From contig JAHECS010000016.1 of NCBI GenBank assembly GCA_024641635.1, positions 2,392-57,046 of the forward strand: DNA of 54,655 bases. Direction: 5' to 3'. The stretch comes from Actinomycetes bacterium (GTDB lineage Bacteria > Actinomycetota > Actinomycetes > S36-B12). The position numbers were made by a program, and so were the translations under genes. This document shows positions 28,175 through 37,446 of this stretch, piece by piece (positions within the stretch are counted from its first letter, which is position 1; every line of letters begins with the position of its first letter). Under the pieces are notes generated by a model. That model did not search any database, was not told the origin of the DNA, and saw only the letters and a program-made list of their open reading frames with translations.

Positions 28175-29575
28175 TCAGGCTCCCGTCCGCATCAAGGCGA
28201 GGACCTCGTCCCGCAGGCCGCTCATCCGCTCCTCATCCGCGGCCTCCACATTGAGCCGAAGCAGGGGCTCGGTGTTGCTCGGGCGCACGTTGAACCACCA
28301 GCCGTCACCCGTCACGGTCATCCCGTCGAAATCCTCGATGTCGGTCACGCCGCGGGCGAGGAACTCGCTGCGAATGGCTTCGGTGACGGCCGCCTGATCG
28401 ACCACCTCGGTGTTGATCTCGCCGCTGGCCACGTAGCGATCGAACGGCTCGAGAAGGCTGGAGAACGTCGTGCCCGCTGGAGTCTCCCCGAGGGCGGCGA
28501 TGGCATGCAGGGCCGCGAGCATGCCGGAATCCGCACGCCAGAAGTCGCGGAAGTAGAAGTGCCCGGAGTGCTCGCCGCCGAACACGGCACCGGTCTCGGC
28601 CATCGTCTGCTTGATGAACGAGTGCCCGACGCGGGTGCGCACGGCGATGCCGCCGTTCTCGGCGATCACCTCAGGCACCGCCTTGGACGTGATGAGGTTG
28701 TGGATCACCGTGCTGCCGGGATGCTTGGCAAGCTCGCGGGAGGCGATGAGGGCGGTGAGGGTCGACGGGTTGACGATCTCGCCGCGCTCGTCGACGACGA
28801 AGCAGCGGTCGGCGTCGCCATCGAAGGCCAGTCCGAGGTCGGCACCCGTGTCTCGCACCCGCGCCTGCAGGTCGCGCATGTTCTCGGCGTCGATCGGGTT
28901 GGCCTCGTGGTTGGGGAAGGTGCCGTCGAGCTCGAAGTACATGGGGTCCACGACGACGGGCAGGCCGGGCAGGCCGGCGGCCCCTTCCAGCACCGCGGGC
29001 ACGGTGAAGCCGCCCATGCCGTTGCCAGCGTCGACCACGACCCGCAGCGGCCGGATGGCGGAGACGTCGACGAGTTCGCGCAGGAAGGCGGAGTAGTCCA
29101 CGAGCATGTCCTGAGCGCGGATCCCGCCGAGGGAGCCGTCGTGGGTGGGCACCCCCTCGTCGATCATTCGACGGATCTCACGCAGTCCCGAGTCCTGGCC
29201 GACGGGGGCGGCACCGGCGCGGCAGAGCTTGATGCCGTTGTACTGGGCCGGGTTGTGGCTCGCGGTGAACATCGCGCCGGGCAGGCCGAGTCGCCCCGAT
29301 GCGAAGTACAGGCCGTCGGTGCTGGCAAGTCCGATGAGGACAACGTCACAGCCCTGCTCGCGCACGCCCTCGGCGAAGGACGCCACCAGGGACGGACCCG
29401 AGGGGCGCATGTCGTGCCCGATGACGACCGCACCCGGTCCGCCGTCCCTGACGGCTGCACCGACGACCCGGACGAACGCGGCACCGACCTCATGGGCGAG
29501 GTCCTCATCCAGCTGGTCGGGATACGTGCCACGCACGTCGTAGGCCTTGATGATCGCGTCGAGGTTTCGCACCAC
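28175..29575 (-). CDS. manB: phosphomannomutase/phosphoglucomutase
   Basis: Converts mannose-6-phosphate to mannose-1-phosphate, and possibly glucose-6-phosphate as well. It has 466 residues of the alpha-D-phosphohexomutase family with all four active-site loops: the phosphoserine loop FTASHNPAQYNG, the metal-binding DGDADRC, the sugar-binding GEHSGH and the phosphate-binding RPSNTEP. The start is GTG at 29575 or the next GTG at 29572. It matches M. tuberculosis Rv3257c in position. The product is used by the GDP-mannose pyrophosphorylase at 40763-41839. Confidence 0.96.
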   Translation of the reverse strand: MVRNLDAIIKAYDVRGTYPDQLDEDLAHEVGAAFVRVVGAAVRDGGPGAVVIGHDMRPSGPSLVASFAEGVREQGCDVVLIGLASTDGLYFASGRLGLPGAMFTASHNPAQYNGIKLCRAGAAPVGQDSGLREIRRMIDEGVPTHDGSLGGIRAQDMLVDYSAFLRELVDVSAIRPLRVVVDAGNGMGGFTVPAVLEGAAGLPGLPVVVDPMYFELDGTFPNHEANPIDAENMRDLQARVRDTGADLGLAFDGDADRCFVVDERGEIVNPSTLTALIASRELAKHPGSTVIHNLITSKAVPEVIAENGGIAVRTRVGHSFIKQTMAETGAVFGGEHSGHFYFRDFWRADSGMLAALHAIAALGETPAGTTFSSLLEPFDRYVASGEINTEVVDQAAVTEAIRSEFLARGVTDIEDFDGMTVTGDGWWFNVRPSNTEPLLRLNVEAADEERMSGLRDEVLALMRTGA

Positions 29576-29676
29576 GCAAGGCTATCGTCCGGCCGCTGCG
29601 GTACTGCCCACGTCGTGAGGGGCGGGATCGAAAGCGTGAACCGATCGAGAGGAGCAGGCGCGGGTGAGGGCCGACG

Positions 29677-30102
29677 TCAGTCGTCGAACTCGAAGAAGAG
29701 CTCGTCATCTCCGGAGGTCGCCTCGACGACCGGCTCCTCGACAGCCCTGAGGACCCGAAGGTGTCCCCGGCGCGCCACCTCGACGGATCCGACAGGGACC
29801 TCGGTCGGGAGCGGCGCGCCCGGGTCGAACCGGGGCCGTGCCGCCTCGCGCACGGCGTTGGCGAGGGCTTCGAGGTCATCGCTGCTGGGCTTGAGCGCGT
29901 CGGGATCCGGCGTGATGCGCACGACCTCCCATCCGCGCGGAGCCGTGAGTCGCTCGCTGTGCATCTCGCACAGGTCGTAGCAGTGCGGCTCGGCATAGGT
30001 GGCCAGCGGACCGAGGACAGCCGTGGAGTCGGCGTAGACGTACGTCAGCGTCGCCACGGCCGAGCTGTTGCAGGACGGCTTCGAGCAGCGACGTCGACTC
30101 AC
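29677..30102 (-). CDS. DUF3499 family protein
   Basis: A protein of 141 residues of the actinobacterial DUF3499 family (M. tuberculosis Rv3258c). The conserved part starts CSKPSC, followed by ATLTYVYADSTAVLGPLATYAEPHCYDLCEMH. The two cysteine pairs and the histidines could bind a metal ion. The C-terminal half is acidic and ends DDELFFEFDD. I chose the GTG at 30102 (SRRRCSK), which matches the family better than the upstream codon at 30111. Function is unknown. It is always found near manB and the WhiB gene, as here. Confidence 0.88.
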   Translation of the reverse strand: MSRRRCSKPSCNSSAVATLTYVYADSTAVLGPLATYAEPHCYDLCEMHSERLTAPRGWEVVRITPDPDALKPSSDDLEALANAVREAARPRFDPGAPLPTEVPVGSVEVARRGHLRVLRAVEEPVVEATSGDDELFFEFDD

Positions 30103-30159
30103 GGGTTGCACGGTAGTGGCGGCCGGCCCCGGGAAGGGGACGGCGCGCCGACGGCCACC

Positions 30160-31887
30160 TCAGCGCAGGGCGACCGCAGGGTCCTGCACGGCAGTCGGGA
30201 CGACCACCTCGGTGCGCAGCGGATTCCACGGGTAGCCGGTCACGAGGTCGCCGAACCGCGAGCGTTCGCGCAGGCGATGGGCAACCAGGATCGGGCCGGA
30301 GCCCTCGACCGGGGTGACGACGGCGGTGTACCAGTCCACACCGGACGGCGCGTTGAGCCGGATGTAGCGCTGCGTGCCCGCGGCCACCTTGATCCTGCGG
30401 GGCGCCGTCGGCTGCGCGGCGTCCTTGCCGCCCCGGAAGGGCAGCAGGACGATGTCGACCTGGACCGCTTCGGCCGGGGCGGTGATGGAGACACGCACGT
30501 CGGTGGCCGTGCGCACGGGCAGGCCGCTCACCGCCGCGGGGCCGCTGAAGGGCTGGGCGCCCGCGGTGAAGGCCGTCTCGTTGCCGAAGAACTGGCGCAT
30601 CCCCGCCACGACGGGCACGTTGGCCGTGATCTCGAGGGTCGCGGCCTGCTTCTGGAGAACGGGTGACATGTCGAGGGTGACGACCGAGTCGGCAGGCACC
30701 TCGACCTTGGACCGTTCCGCCGGGGCGTACGTGCCGTCCGAGGAGATCACCCGGATGTCCACCAACGCGTCGTCGCCACCGGGCGCCGCGATGGACAGGA
30801 CCCGCGCGCCGCCGCCGTTGATGATGCCCGGCACGTAGACCTTCGTGGCCGGTGGCGCGGCCTGCGGGACCCAGTCGGTGCCGACGTTGGCCAGGCCCGA
30901 GCGCTGCTCGTCGTCGACCGACGCACCCACGCGCCCCGTCCGGGCGAGCACCTGCACGGCCGTGGCGGTGACACCCGGGGCGAGCACGTCCAGCCGGACG
31001 ACGAGGCGGTCCTGCCCCTTGACCACGAGGCCTCGACCGGCGGGGGCGTCGATCACGCCCTGCGGGCCCCTGACGATGACGTCGACGATCGCGGCGGTCT
31101 GGTCCGGGTTCACCAGGACGATGCGGGTCTGTCGCCCGGCGATCGCGCCGCCGCCGACGAACCAGAACTCCGATGCGGCAGGCGCACACGCCGTGCTGGC
31201 CATGCCGCGGCCCCGGCCGCCGGGATCACGCCCCCACTGGTCGGCGACCAGGCCGGGCGCGAGGCCGCCCTCCCCGTAGGCCTCGATGGCGGGCAGCCGC
31301 GTGCCGAACGCCTCGATCTGCGCCTGGCCGCCGGGCACGAGGATCTTCGACTGGGCGGACTCCTTGCCTGGGAGAGTCTGCATCCCGGCAGAGCCATCCT
31401 CGGCATCCTGGCCGGCCTGGCCGGGCACGACCGCCGCGGTGACACGCACGCCGAGATCCGTGCCCGCACCCGGCTCGGGGCACAGCAGCACCGAGGAGCC
31501 GATCGGCTCGACGGTCGTGGCCCCCTCCGCCACCTCGGGCGCCGGTTGCTGCACGAGCGTGGCGATCAGGGTGACGACGAGGGCGATGGCCACCGCCGTC
31601 AGCAGCAGGCGGAGCCCGGCCAGCGGAGCGCCGCCGCCCGACCCCGTGCGAGAGCCCCTGGCGCGGGGTCGACGGGGGCCGTTTCCGTCGTCCACCGATT
31701 CGCTCTCGCCGAGCTCGTCCACGAGGCCCTGGGGCTCGCCCTGACCCGTCGCGGACCCGTCGGGGCCGAGGTCGGCACGCAGGTCCACCTCGATGTCCTC
31801 GTCAGGCACCAGGGGATCGTCGGCCATCGGCTCGCCGGGTCCGAGGTCGGGAAGCCGCTCAAGCCGCACCTTCTTGCGTCCGAACAT
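30160..31887 (-). CDS. DUF5719 family membrane-anchored extracellular protein
   Basis: A protein of 575 residues. A cytoplasmic acidic N-terminus of about 85 residues precedes one transmembrane helix (LRLLLTAVAIALVVTLIATL). A long extracytoplasmic region with repeated beta-rich segments follows, such as RIVLVNPDQTAAIVDVIVRGP and VYVPGIINGGGARVLSIAAP. This fits DUF5719, which accompanies the large glycosyltransferase upstream in many actinobacteria. The ATG at 31887 shares one base with the stop of that gene (TGATG), so translation is coupled. It may help or organise polymer assembly outside the membrane (inference). Confidence 0.8.
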   Translation of the reverse strand: MFGRKKVRLERLPDLGPGEPMADDPLVPDEDIEVDLRADLGPDGSATGQGEPQGLVDELGESESVDDGNGPRRPRARGSRTGSGGGAPLAGLRLLLTAVAIALVVTLIATLVQQPAPEVAEGATTVEPIGSSVLLCPEPGAGTDLGVRVTAAVVPGQAGQDAEDGSAGMQTLPGKESAQSKILVPGGQAQIEAFGTRLPAIEAYGEGGLAPGLVADQWGRDPGGRGRGMASTACAPAASEFWFVGGGAIAGRQTRIVLVNPDQTAAIVDVIVRGPQGVIDAPAGRGLVVKGQDRLVVRLDVLAPGVTATAVQVLARTGRVGASVDDEQRSGLANVGTDWVPQAAPPATKVYVPGIINGGGARVLSIAAPGGDDALVDIRVISSDGTYAPAERSKVEVPADSVVTLDMSPVLQKQAATLEITANVPVVAGMRQFFGNETAFTAGAQPFSGPAAVSGLPVRTATDVRVSITAPAEAVQVDIVLLPFRGGKDAAQPTAPRRIKVAAGTQRYIRLNAPSGVDWYTAVVTPVEGSGPILVAHRLRERSRFGDLVTGYPWNPLRTEVVVPTAVQDPAVALR

Positions 31888-34800
31888 CACTCCTCACCTG
31901 CCCCTGGGCGTGGGGAGGGAACCGCGTTCTCGGCGACGAAGACAGCCGGGACAGGCTCACCTGACTCGGTCTCGGGCGTGTCGATGTCGACGTCCGGATC
32001 GGGATCGACACGGCGTCGCTCAGGCAGGGCCATGACCACGAGCGCGAGCAGCACGATGAGCTGGATCCACAGCCAGCGTGAGCGGGTCGTGTCGTCGTAG
32101 GTCACCGTCACCTGCGGCGTCCCGGCCGGAACCTCGAAGCCCTGCGACCACGACAGCAGGCCCGGGCCTGCGACGGTCGGCAGGTCGACACCTTCACCCC
32201 CGGCGACGACCGCGCGCCATCCGTCGTCGATGGCGGCGCCGCTCACGAGCACCCGCTGGCCCTCGCCGTCGGGCATCGCCTGATCGATGTACGGATCGGC
32301 CGTGGTGGTGCCGAACTCGGCGACGCCGACGGGTGTCTGGGTGTCTGCGTCGACGATGCGGGCCCGCGTCGTGACTCCTGCAACCCTCCACAGGACCTCG
32401 CCACCGGAACTCGAGAGGCGCCGCATCCCCGGCTCGCCGTCGAGCGTCGGTACGAGATCACGCAGGGAGCCCGGAGCGAGGAGGACGTATCGGATCCCGT
32501 AGCCGGCGAGGGCCTCGATCTCGTCCCCACCTCGACCGGACACCATCGCCGCCACGTAGGGGTCGAGCGCGTCCCATGCCGAGCTCGGCGGACCCGTCTC
32601 CGCGTCTCCCAGAACCGGCCCGGGGCCATTGAGCAGGCTGTACTTCACCCTGCCCGCGGTGTCGGTGGCGATGACCAGGGAACGGGGCGCCTGCGCGCTC
32701 TCGGAGTCGGCGGCGACGAACGCCGGCACCGACGTGGGCGCCTCCTTGCGGACGACGCTGTCCAGTCCGACGGCGAACCAGGCACCCGAGAGCACCGGGG
32801 CCAGCATCGCGACGACGGCTGCCACGAGGACGATCGGCTGCCCCAGGGTGAAGCTCGAACCGGCGAACCGATCGCGCAGCCCGTCGATGGCCACGGCGGC
32901 CGCAGCGATGAGACCGAGTCCGAGCAGGAGCGTGGCCGGGCCGGGCCACGGCCGGATCGCCGTGGTCGCCCCGGGCGGTGTCACCAGAACGATGGACTGG
33001 ACGAGGCCCAGCGAGAGTCCGAGGCCGGCCAGGACGAGCAGCCCTCCGATCAGCGGGAGTCGGTCGCGACGAAGCAGGGCCAGGGCGCCCGCCAGGAGGA
33101 TCCCGGCAGTCAGCCACAGCGGGGTCATGCCCGGGCCGCCCGGGTGCAGGAGCAGGACATGCCAGGGGGCGAGCCTCGGATCCGTGATCCCGGTGCCGTT
33201 GATTCCCGGCTCGAGCAGCAGCAGAACGGGGTTCGTGAGCAGGTGAAGGGACCACGGCAGCAGCAGGATGAGCGGCGCCAGGACCGCCAGCACGACGCGG
33301 GTCACGAGGGGACCGATCGCCTGCTCTCGACGGCGCGACAGGTAGATCACGCCGAAGCCTGCGGCGACGAGCAGCACGAGCCAGAGCCCCGGCGACACCG
33401 ACAGCAGGATCGCGACGAGGATCGCCGTGCCGGCCGCCCGCCTCAGGGTGCCGTTCGGTCCCGAGATCCGCACGAGCGAGCGGATCGCGAAGGGCAGGAT
33501 CATCGCTGCCATCGTCGTCCCGATCCGCCCCGACGACACCGCCCCGGTCATGGCGGGCAGGAGCGCGTAGGCGGCCGACGCCCAGACCCGGATGGCCTTG
33601 CTCGGAACAAGACCGCGCAGGGCCACGTAGGCGCTCGCACCGGCGAGCGGGATCCCGAGGAGCAGCAGGACGGACACGGCGACGGGCGCCTTGCCGAGCA
33701 GGACTGCGGCGACGGCAGCGAGCACGGTGAGGTAGGGCGCCGCTGGCGTCGTCGAGCCGGGCCCAACGTCGTGCCACGCCTGCCGGTAGGACTCCCACAG
33801 GTCGCCGGCGCCCGGAGGTGGCGGAAGGAGCGCGCCCCCCTGCAGCACGCCGTCCCCGAGCCACAGTCCTCGCGTGCCGACGACCGCGAGTACGACGAGC
33901 AGCGCACCGACGAGCACGCTCGGAGCCGTCAGGATTCGCCGCAGCAGCCCCGACGAGGAATCCTCGAGGAAGTCGGCGTCGTCGCCGACCGGGCCGCTGT
34001 CGAGGGCACTGACCGAGGCGCTCGGGCCGGCCGCGCCGCTCGTCGTGAGGACGCCGGTGACCACCTCCAGCCCCTGTCGCACCTGGTCGCGAAGAGACGG
34101 GCGCAGGTGCCTGACGACGCTGGCCGGCTCCATCGTGGTCCGCGCCACCAGCTCGCGCGACTGCCGCACCTTGGAGGGGTGGAGGGCGAGCGCCGATACC
34201 GCGCCCACCTCGTCTCGGGCAGCCGCGACATCCTTGCCCAGCAGGTACATGCCGGCCCGGACGAGGCTGCCCAGCAGGAGCCGGAGCGCCATGAAGGGCG
34301 CCACGAAGGTCGAGGCGTGGGCGAGCAGGACGTGGACGGCCGCCTCGCGATCGGCCCGGTGCGGCCGTGCCGCGATGTCGTCGGCACGCCGACCGTGCGC
34401 GGAGGCCTCCCTGTGGTGCACCACGGCGTCGGTGGCCACGATCACCCGCTCACCCATGCGGTGCGCACGCCAGCAGAAGTCGAGGTCGTCGCGGAACAGC
34501 GGCAGTGTGGGATCGAAGCCCTCCAGGGCATCCCAGACCTCGCGTCGCACCAGCATCCCCGCCGAACCCACAGCCAGCACGTCTCGAACACCATCGTGCT
34601 GGCCCTGGTCGTGCTCGCGGCGCTCCAGCCCCGTGACGCGCCGGCCGGATCCGGTCACGGTGACGCCCGCCTCGAGAAGCAGGCGTCGGTCATGCCAGCC
34701 GAGGATCTTCGGCCCGAGCACGCCGACGCTCGGATTGTCGTCGGCGGTGTCGAGCAGCCGTTCCAGGCAGGCGAGGTTCGGTGCGCTGTCGTCGTGCAGA

Positions 34801-35312
34801 AGCCACACCCACGACACGACGTCCGGCCCGAAAGGCTCACGGGCGCGAGGGCCTAGGTGGTCCAGGCCGGCCCGCACGGCCTCTCCGAAACCGATCTTGT
34901 GGTCGAGGCGAACGGTGCGGGCTGGGCCCAGCGACTCGGTCAGCATGGTCGGGCTCGCGTCGACACTGCCCGTGTCGATGCCCACCGCCGCGTCCGGCGG
35001 CCGCGTCTGGGCTGCGAGCGTGGTCAGGACGGACGGCAGCCAGACGTCGCCGTCATGGCTGACGACCACGGCAGTGACGTGGTGCTGACGTCGCGGCAGC
35101 GCCGGCTCCTCGTCCTCGAGGGCGAGGTAGTCGTCGACGTTGAACCATTCCGTGGTCTGCGTCGGCCCGGCCGTCGGCGCCTCTGACAGGGAGGGCGAGT
35201 CGGCGGGCTCTGCCGACAGGGATCCGAAGGCCTCGAGCACCCCGGTGACGTGATCATCGAACTCGAGGTCGTCGTCCGGGTTCTCGTCCCGCGGAGCCTC
35301 GTCGTCCATCAC
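31887..35312 (-). CDS. large family 2 glycosyltransferase with multi-spanning membrane domain
   Basis: A protein of 1,141 residues. After an acidic leader of about 75 residues comes a GT2 domain (HHVTAVVVSHDGDVWLPSVL, WVWLLHDDSAP with the metal-binding acidic residues, AGMLVRREVWDALEGFD, FRDDLDFCWRAH). Residues from about 460 form a polytopic domain with around a dozen hydrophobic segments. An extracytoplasmic region and a last helix (WLWIQLIVLLALVVMALP) follow. It probably adds sugars to an envelope polymer and perhaps exports the product. A TATCGT -10 box at 35320-35325 ends seven bases before GTG 35312, suggesting leaderless transcription; ATG 35309 is the alternative. DUF5719 is coupled downstream. 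Confidence 0.88.
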   Translation of the reverse strand: MMDDEAPRDENPDDDLEFDDHVTGVLEAFGSLSAEPADSPSLSEAPTAGPTQTTEWFNVDDYLALEDEEPALPRRQHHVTAVVVSHDGDVWLPSVLTTLAAQTRPPDAAVGIDTGSVDASPTMLTESLGPARTVRLDHKIGFGEAVRAGLDHLGPRAREPFGPDVVSWVWLLHDDSAPNLACLERLLDTADDNPSVGVLGPKILGWHDRRLLLEAGVTVTGSGRRVTGLERREHDQGQHDGVRDVLAVGSAGMLVRREVWDALEGFDPTLPLFRDDLDFCWRAHRMGERVIVATDAVVHHREASAHGRRADDIAARPHRADREAAVHVLLAHASTFVAPFMALRLLLGSLVRAGMYLLGKDVAAARDEVGAVSALALHPSKVRQSRELVARTTMEPASVVRHLRPSLRDQVRQGLEVVTGVLTTSGAAGPSASVSALDSGPVGDDADFLEDSSSGLLRRILTAPSVLVGALLVVLAVVGTRGLWLGDGVLQGGALLPPPPGAGDLWESYRQAWHDVGPGSTTPAAPYLTVLAAVAAVLLGKAPVAVSVLLLLGIPLAGASAYVALRGLVPSKAIRVWASAAYALLPAMTGAVSSGRIGTTMAAMILPFAIRSLVRISGPNGTLRRAAGTAILVAILLSVSPGLWLVLLVAAGFGVIYLSRRREQAIGPLVTRVVLAVLAPLILLLPWSLHLLTNPVLLLLEPGINGTGITDPRLAPWHVLLLHPGGPGMTPLWLTAGILLAGALALLRRDRLPLIGGLLVLAGLGLSLGLVQSIVLVTPPGATTAIRPWPGPATLLLGLGLIAAAAVAIDGLRDRFAGSSFTLGQPIVLVAAVVAMLAPVLSGAWFAVGLDSVVRKEAPTSVPAFVAADSESAQAPRSLVIATDTAGRVKYSLLNGPGPVLGDAETGPPSSAWDALDPYVAAMVSGRGGDEIEALAGYGIRYVLLAPGSLRDLVPTLDGEPGMRRLSSSGGEVLWRVAGVTTRARIVDADTQTPVGVAEFGTTTADPYIDQAMPDGEGQRVLVSGAAIDDGWRAVVAGGEGVDLPTVAGPGLLSWSQGFEVPAGTPQVTVTYDDTTRSRWLWIQLIVLLALVVMALPERRRVDPDPDVDIDTPETESGEPVPAVFVAENAVPSPRPGAGEE

Positions 35313-35319
35313 TTAGGGA

Positions 35320-35325
35320 ACGATA
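35320..35325 (-). promoter_or_regulatory. candidate -10 box for the leaderless glycosyltransferase operon
   Basis: TATCGT on the minus strand ends seven bases before the GTG at 35312. No ribosome site precedes that codon. It would start transcription of the glycosyltransferase-DUF5719-DUF3499-manB-manA series. Confidence 0.5.
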
Positions 35326-35380
35326 CGTGCTGCACCGTCGCGGGCCGTCGACCCGCGCCGCGCGCGCTGCGCGTCTGGCG

Positions 35381-35638
35381 TCAGACCGCGCGCTTCTTCA
35401 AGCGGCGGCGCTCGCGCTCGGACAGTCCGCCCCAGATCCCGAAGCGCTCGTCCGACTGGAGTGCGTACTCCAGGCACTCCACCCGGACCTCACAGGAGAG
35501 GCAGACCTTCTTGGCCTCTCGGGTGCTGCCGCCCTTCTCGGGGAAGAAGGCCTCGGGGTCGGTCTGCGCGCACAGGGCGCGCTCTTGCCATGCCAACTCC
35601 TCGACGTCAGACAGGGGCACGAGCGCCATGTCGGTCAC
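35381..35638 (-). CDS. whiB2: WhiB-family iron-sulfur transcription factor (WhiB2/WhmD type)
   Basis: An 85-residue regulator. Four cysteines (23, 46, 49 and 55) in the C-C-x2-C-x5-C arrangement bind a 4Fe-4S cluster; the GIWGG turn (67-71) and the basic tail RERRRLKKRAV complete the family pattern. The position beside fbiA and manB equals Rv3260c (whiB2), needed for septation in mycobacteria. The GTG at 35638 follows GAGGAGG by eight bases, so it is chosen over the internal ATG at 35629. A strong promoter lies upstream (35686-35714), and the message would have a leader of about 40 bases. Confidence 0.95.
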   Translation of the reverse strand: MTDMALVPLSDVEELAWQERALCAQTDPEAFFPEKGGSTREAKKVCLSCEVRVECLEYALQSDERFGIWGGLSERERRRLKKRAV

Positions 35639-35685
35639 GCGGGGAACCTCCTCGACCCGAGGCGACGTGTGCCGCCTTGGGACGT

Positions 35686-35714
35686 ATTACAGGGGTGTGA
35701 TTCCCATTCGTCAA
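35686..35714 (-). promoter_or_regulatory. promoter of the whiB gene
   Basis: TTGACG (35709-35714) and TGTAAT (35686-35691) on the minus strand are separated by exactly 17 bases, near consensus for the housekeeping sigma factor. The surrounding 100 bases are unusually A+T-rich for this window. Transcription would begin near 35679. Confidence 0.75.
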
Positions 35715-35776
35715 GCCGAAAAGGTGCATAACGGGCACAAACCCGACAATTTCTCGGGGAAAGCCCTCCTTTGGGG

Positions 35777-37375
35777 TCATTCGGGGGGCGCAACCCGAGC
35801 GAGGAAGCCGGAGAGGAGCGCCTCATAGCGCGGGCGGTCCACGTTCCACGACTGCACGTGCCCGGCGCCGTCGACGAGCTCGAGGCGGACGACGTCAGGA
35901 TCCGCGGCCGCCGCGAACGCCTCGGTGACCTGCGGTGGGACGGTTGCGTCCGCCGTGCCCTGGACCACGAGCATCGGCGTCGTGAAGCGGGCGGCGTCCG
36001 AGGCGTAGTCGGTGGCCGCCCAGTCGAAGCCGTACCTCCAGGCGGCGACCCGCATTCCGAGGTCCGCAACGAAACCCGGCAGGCCCATGTCCGCCGCGCC
36101 TTCGCGGACCACCTCCCCGAAGTCGGTCAGGGGCGAGTCCAGGAACGCGCCCGCCACCCGATCCGCGAGCGGGGAGTTCTGCAGGAAGGCGAGCGTGATG
36201 GAACCTCCCATGCTCGCCCCGGCCAGCACGACCCGATCGGCCCCGTTGTCGACGGCGTACTGCACCGCGGCCTCGAGGTCCTGCCACTCATCGGCTCCGA
36301 ACTGCGCGTAGCCGGTGCCCGCGGGGGCGAAGGCGTCGTTCCGGTAGCGGATCAGCAGCATGGGGTAACCCTGCTCGGCGACGGTGCGGGCGATGCGAAG
36401 GCCTTCGAGCGGTGAGGCCCCACGGCCGTGCGTGAAGATCACCCATGTCTTCGAGGTCCCCGGGACGAGCCAGGCCGGCGTGGGTCCGAGCGGCGAGTCG
36501 TACTCGACGTCCCGGTAGTCGAGGCCGAGGCCGATCCGGGGATTGCGGGGGAAGTACCAGCCGTCGAGTGCGGCTGCGTCGCCAACCACGGGAGCGGGCG
36601 CGAGCACCTCGTCAGTCACGGTGCGGGTTCCGCTCGTCCCGGACACGTTGGGGTCGGCGGTCTGCAGGTACCCGCCCTCGGCCGTCGCTATCCCCATCAG
36701 GCCCTGGTCGACCCACCCGGGAGCCACGCCGTCGTAGCCGACGGCGCCACCGTCCACGGAGGTGACGGTCATGGCGAATCCCGCATCAGGCTGGGGCACC
36801 CGGGCCCCGTCGCCGATGAGCCCGCTGACGTACCACAGCCCCGCCGCGGAGACGAGCACGAGCAAGGCCAGAACTCCGGCCAGGACGACCCACGGCCACC
36901 GACGCCGTCCGCGCGAGCGGGCGTGAGCTGCGGGAGCGGCGTCGCCACGTGCGCTTTCAGTGGGCGGGGCGGCGGACTCGGCCGGCGGGGCGGACTCGGC
37001 CGGCGGGGCGGGCACGACGGGCACGACGACGGTGTCGTCCGACTCCTGCTGCGGCAGGGGGGCGCTGGCAGGCTCCGGCTCAGGCTGAACGTCGGGCACC
37101 GGTTCCGGCTCCGGTTCCGGCTCTGGCTCCGCTTGCTCAGAGATGCCCGGGTCCGGGTCCGACTCCGCTGGCACGGCTGCCGGGTCGTCCACGTCCGTCG
37201 GCTCCGCGGAAACAGCGGTCTCCGCGTTGTCCGCAGCCTCGGTGGACCCTTCGGGCACCACCACCACCGGGAGCTCTGCCGTCTCGTCGCCCGCATTCGC
37301 TCGCGGTGCGGGCTCCGGCACGATCGCCGGCATCGCATCGTGCTCGTCGCCGGCCATGCCGACATTCTGCGACAT
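35777..37375 (-). CDS. membrane-anchored extracytoplasmic alpha/beta hydrolase
   Basis: A protein of 532 residues. The first 150 are cytoplasmic, acidic and proline-rich, with a Glu-Pro repeat and PAESAPPAESA-type repeats. One helix (WPWVVLAGVLALLVLVSAAGLWYV) follows. The external domain is an alpha/beta hydrolase: oxyanion region IFTHGRGASP, nucleophile elbow GASMGG, a late acidic strand VVQGTADATVPP and the histidine in VDGAGHVQSW. This gives a full Ser-Asp-His triad. It resembles secreted serine peptidases and esterases of the BAAT/DPP type; the substrate is unknown. Start ATG 37375 or 37357. It lies upstream of whiB and is divergent from fbiA. Confidence 0.85.
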   Translation of the reverse strand: MSQNVGMAGDEHDAMPAIVPEPAPRANAGDETAELPVVVVPEGSTEAADNAETAVSAEPTDVDDPAAVPAESDPDPGISEQAEPEPEPEPEPVPDVQPEPEPASAPLPQQESDDTVVVPVVPAPPAESAPPAESAAPPTESARGDAAPAAHARSRGRRRWPWVVLAGVLALLVLVSAAGLWYVSGLIGDGARVPQPDAGFAMTVTSVDGGAVGYDGVAPGWVDQGLMGIATAEGGYLQTADPNVSGTSGTRTVTDEVLAPAPVVGDAAALDGWYFPRNPRIGLGLDYRDVEYDSPLGPTPAWLVPGTSKTWVIFTHGRGASPLEGLRIARTVAEQGYPMLLIRYRNDAFAPAGTGYAQFGADEWQDLEAAVQYAVDNGADRVVLAGASMGGSITLAFLQNSPLADRVAGAFLDSPLTDFGEVVREGAADMGLPGFVADLGMRVAAWRYGFDWAATDYASDAARFTTPMLVVQGTADATVPPQVTEAFAAAADPDVVRLELVDGAGHVQSWNVDRPRYEALLSGFLARVAPPE

Positions 37376-37434
37376 GCCCGCGGCCGAACTCCGCGTTCGC
37401 CGCGCACCGGCGTGGGCGGCCCGCCAGGGTCTGA

Positions 37435-37440
37435 CAGGAT
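37435..37440 (+). promoter_or_regulatory. candidate -10 box for leaderless fbiA
   Basis: CAGGAT ends six bases before the ATG at 37447. The -35 region is not recognisable. It has the same spacing as the other leaderless candidates in this window. Confidence 0.4.
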
Positions 37441-37446
37441 GACCGG

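Noticed and set aside
37000-37140. Short repeats in the hydrolase gene as a non-coding tandem repeat
   Set aside because: They lie in frame and encode the Glu-Pro and Pro-Ala-Glu-Ser rich linker of the protein at 35777-37375.
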